A stretch of 6,901 nt of DNA, taken from Chloroflexota bacterium. Its GTDB lineage: Bacteria; Chloroflexota; Anaerolineae; Anaerolineales; Villigracilaceae. A model generated the notes under the pieces. The model saw only the letters and a list, made by a program, of their open reading frames with translations. It was not told where the DNA came from and did not search any database. Where the stretch lies: positions 1-6,901 of the forward strand of contig JAJYOH010000325.1 in assembly GCA_021796315.1 (NCBI GenBank), given 5' to 3'. Both the position numbers and the translations under genes were made by a program. This document shows positions 5,148 through 6,901 of this stretch, piece after piece (within the stretch, counting starts at the first letter, position 1; the number at the start of each line of letters is the position of its first letter).

Positions 5148-6901
5148 ATGTTTAACGGTTGGGTCGAAAGTTTATTGGCGGGGATCAAGGTTATCAATCA
5201 GATCCTGACGGCGGGAATCGCCATTACGGCTTTCTCGTTGTTTTTATATTCCCTGTCTTTTAATTTACGTGACCGCGTAGCCCGTTCGTTTGCGCTCATT
5301 CTGCTGTGCGTTGTAGTGGTGTTCACCACAGAAGCTTTGCAGAATAAAACCGTTCCTGAGTGGGGGATTGATGCGCTCTTGCGCCTGCAATGGCTTGGGA
5401 TCATTTTCCTGCCAGCCGCTTATCTCCATCTTTCAGATGCTGTCCTCGTGACGGCTGGTCGTCCCTCGCGTGGACGCCGCCGGTTCGCGGTGCGATTCGT
5501 GTACGTGATCTCGGCTGGATTCCTACTCCTGTTGGCTTTTGGTTATCTTCTTGGTCCGCTCGTCCCGGACGGGAAACCGGCTCCTCATCTTCAACGGACT
5601 CTATGGGCCGAGGCTTTTACCGTTTACTACGTGGCCGCCATGATTTGGGCAGGCGTCAATTTTTCGCGTGCCTATTCGCGCATGTTGACGCGTTCGGGCC
5701 GCCGCCGCATGTTGTACCTGATGGCCGGTGCAACTGCCCCCGCCTTAGGTTCATATCCTTACCTGCTTTATGGATATTCATTAGCTGCGCAATTTCCACT
5801 CTTGTTCTGGATCATCGCGACTGTCATCAATATCCTGGTTGGTGGACTGGTGGTCGTCATGGCTTACGCGGTAGCCTTTTTTGGCGTATCCTGGCCTGAC
5901 CGCGTGGTGAAGAGCCGCCTCTTCAAGTGGATCATGCGCGGCCCCGTGACTGCATCGCTAGCGCTTGGAGTAATGACCATTGTGCGGCGCGCGGGCGTGC
6001 TGGTGGGGGATGAATATTCAGCCTTTGTTCCGCTGACCATGGTGGCGACGGTCTTGCTCTTCGAACATGCCATTACCTTGTTCTTTCCATTATGGGAACG
6101 CTACCTCTTCTTTGGCCGGGATCGCGCTGAATTGCAATTCTTTCAGAACGTGGAGGAACGTCTTCTAACCCAGGGCGACTTGCAGCAATTCCTGGAGGCA
6201 GTGTTGGCTGCAGTCCGCGATCATTTGCAATCGCCTTCCGCATTCATTGCTGCATTGGATGAGTCGGATTTATCCTTGATCGTCATGGCCGGTAATCGCT
6301 CAATGATCGATCAAGGTGGGCTATCCAGCGCGCTTGAACTGTTGGGAAACGGGAATGGCGGCGATCACCACGAATTCGCCTGGGGAAAATTCTGGGTGCT
6401 GCCTCTTCATCAACGTAAGCGCGGTGACATGGATCGCGATGAAGTCCCGCCGTTGCTTGGATTATTAGGCGTGGCTCGCCGCACGGAACAAGACATGGAA
6501 AGCGAACAGCGTGAGGCGCTCTGGCTCTTGGCGGACCGTGCTGCGCTGGCTTTGGAAGATCGCATATTGCAACAGCGAGTTTTCCGTTCATTGCAGGATA
6601 TCCAGCCGCAGGTGGATTTGATCCAGCGTATGCGCGCCGCGAGTCGTTATGATTCACGCGCCAGCATGATGACAGAAACTTTGCCGCCCGAATCAGACCT
6701 GGCTGATTGGGTGAAGGATGCGCTTACACATTATTGGGGCGGTCCCAAACTGACGAATAGTCCACTCATACGGTTGCGCGTGGTGCAGGAACTTGCTCGT
6801 GATCATGATGGTAATACTCCTAATGCTTTGCGTGCACTTCTTCGCATGGCGGTGGATCAAGTGCGGCCGGAGGGTGAACGGCGCTTTACAACCGAATGGA
6901 T
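5148..6901 (+). CDS. Polytopic membrane sensor protein with GAF-like domain, 3'-truncated
   Basis: An open frame of at least 584 codons runs off the window end without a stop. The ATG at 5148 has GGGAAGG (5137-5143) four bases upstream and sits 21 nt after the acetyltransferase stop. Residues 1-320 form about eight or nine hydrophobic helices (roughly 13-37, 46-62, 77-101, 113-138, 152-174, 187-208, 216-246, 266-280, 292-314), resembling the N-terminal 7TM sensory regions of some histidine kinases. A helical linker (320-350) leads to a GAF-like domain (about 340-475) ending in the characteristic ALWLLADRAALALEDRI. Residues 476-584 are helical and show no H-box (HELR-type) phosphoacceptor motif, so a histidine kinase output is not demonstrated. 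The visible end (PLIRLRVVQELARD, NTPNALRALLRMAVDQVRP) suggests a different helical module, possibly DNA-binding. The ligand is unknown; it probably couples envelope or membrane sensing to an intracellular output. Confidence 0.85.
   Translation, partial: MFNGWVESLLAGIKVINQILTAGIAITAFSLFLYSLSFNLRDRVARSFALILLCVVVVFTTEALQNKTVPEWGIDALLRLQWLGIIFLPAAYLHLSDAVLVTAGRPSRGRRRFAVRFVYVISAGFLLLLAFGYLLGPLVPDGKPAPHLQRTLWAEAFTVYYVAAMIWAGVNFSRAYSRMLTRSGRRRMLYLMAGATAPALGSYPYLLYGYSLAAQFPLLFWIIATVINILVGGLVVVMAYAVAFFGVSWPDRVVKSRLFKWIMRGPVTASLALGVMTIVRRAGVLVGDEYSAFVPLTMVATVLLFEHAITLFFPLWERYLFFGRDRAELQFFQNVEERLLTQGDLQQFLEAVLAAVRDHLQSPSAFIAALDESDLSLIVMAGNRSMIDQGGLSSALELLGNGNGGDHHEFAWGKFWVLPLHQRKRGDMDRDEVPPLLGLLGVARRTEQDMESEQREALWLLADRAALALEDRILQQRVFRSLQDIQPQVDLIQRMRAASRYDSRASMMTETLPPESDLADWVKDALTHYWGGPKLTNSPLIRLRVVQELARDHDGNTPNALRALLRMAVDQVRPEGERRFTTEW

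Noticed and set aside
5390..5899. 169-residue open frame on the + strand inside the sensor gene
   Set aside because: The overlapping frame from 5148 gives a coherent membrane protein with a good ribosome-binding site; the alternative is Trp/Arg/Ser-rich noise with no start signal.
6274..6316. Inverted repeat CCTTGATCG ... CGATCAAGG with a 25-nt loop
   Set aside because: It sits within the sensor coding frame, has no T-run, and a 9-bp repeat of this spacing can arise by chance in a window of this size.

Overview
The window looks like a piece of a bacterial chromosome of moderate GC content. The most likely source is the Chloroflexota (Anaerolineae-like). This is inferred from the style of the proteins: a many-helix membrane sensor with a GAF domain, a membrane-anchored Ig-like protein, and a membrane-GAF-GGDEF cyclase. 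No rRNA or other phylogenetic marker is present to confirm it.

Layout, left to right. Positions 1-1005 hold the 3' part of a low-specificity threonine aldolase gene on the + strand, which ends at a clear intrinsic terminator. A diguanylate cyclase gene (six membrane helices, GAF, GGEEF) runs convergently on the - strand, 1098-2630. Upstream of it, about 415 bp (2631-3046) contain no confident intact gene. This stretch holds a small basic ORF that overlaps the cyclase start by ATGA, what looks like a frameshifted remnant of an HD-GYP phosphodiesterase domain, two perfect inverted repeats resembling repressor operators, and two divergent promoter candidates.

From the rightward promoter (extended -10 at 2962-2970) a tightly packed + strand group of four genes reads to the end of the window. 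They are a purine-nucleoside phosphorylase, a two-helix membrane protein with an exported Ig-like domain, a GNAT acetyltransferase, and a large polytopic membrane sensor with a GAF-like domain that is cut by the window edge. Gaps of 12, 13 and 21 nt suggest one operon.

How the genes work together: threonine aldolase (amino-acid catabolism, glycine supply) and the phosphorylase (purine salvage) are ordinary metabolism. The cyclase and the sensor are signalling proteins. The most interesting part is the divergent intergenic region, where c-di-GMP synthesis appears to sit behind a palindrome-controlled promoter and next to the fossil of a c-di-GMP-degrading domain. Nothing here amounts to a complete, clearly new system.
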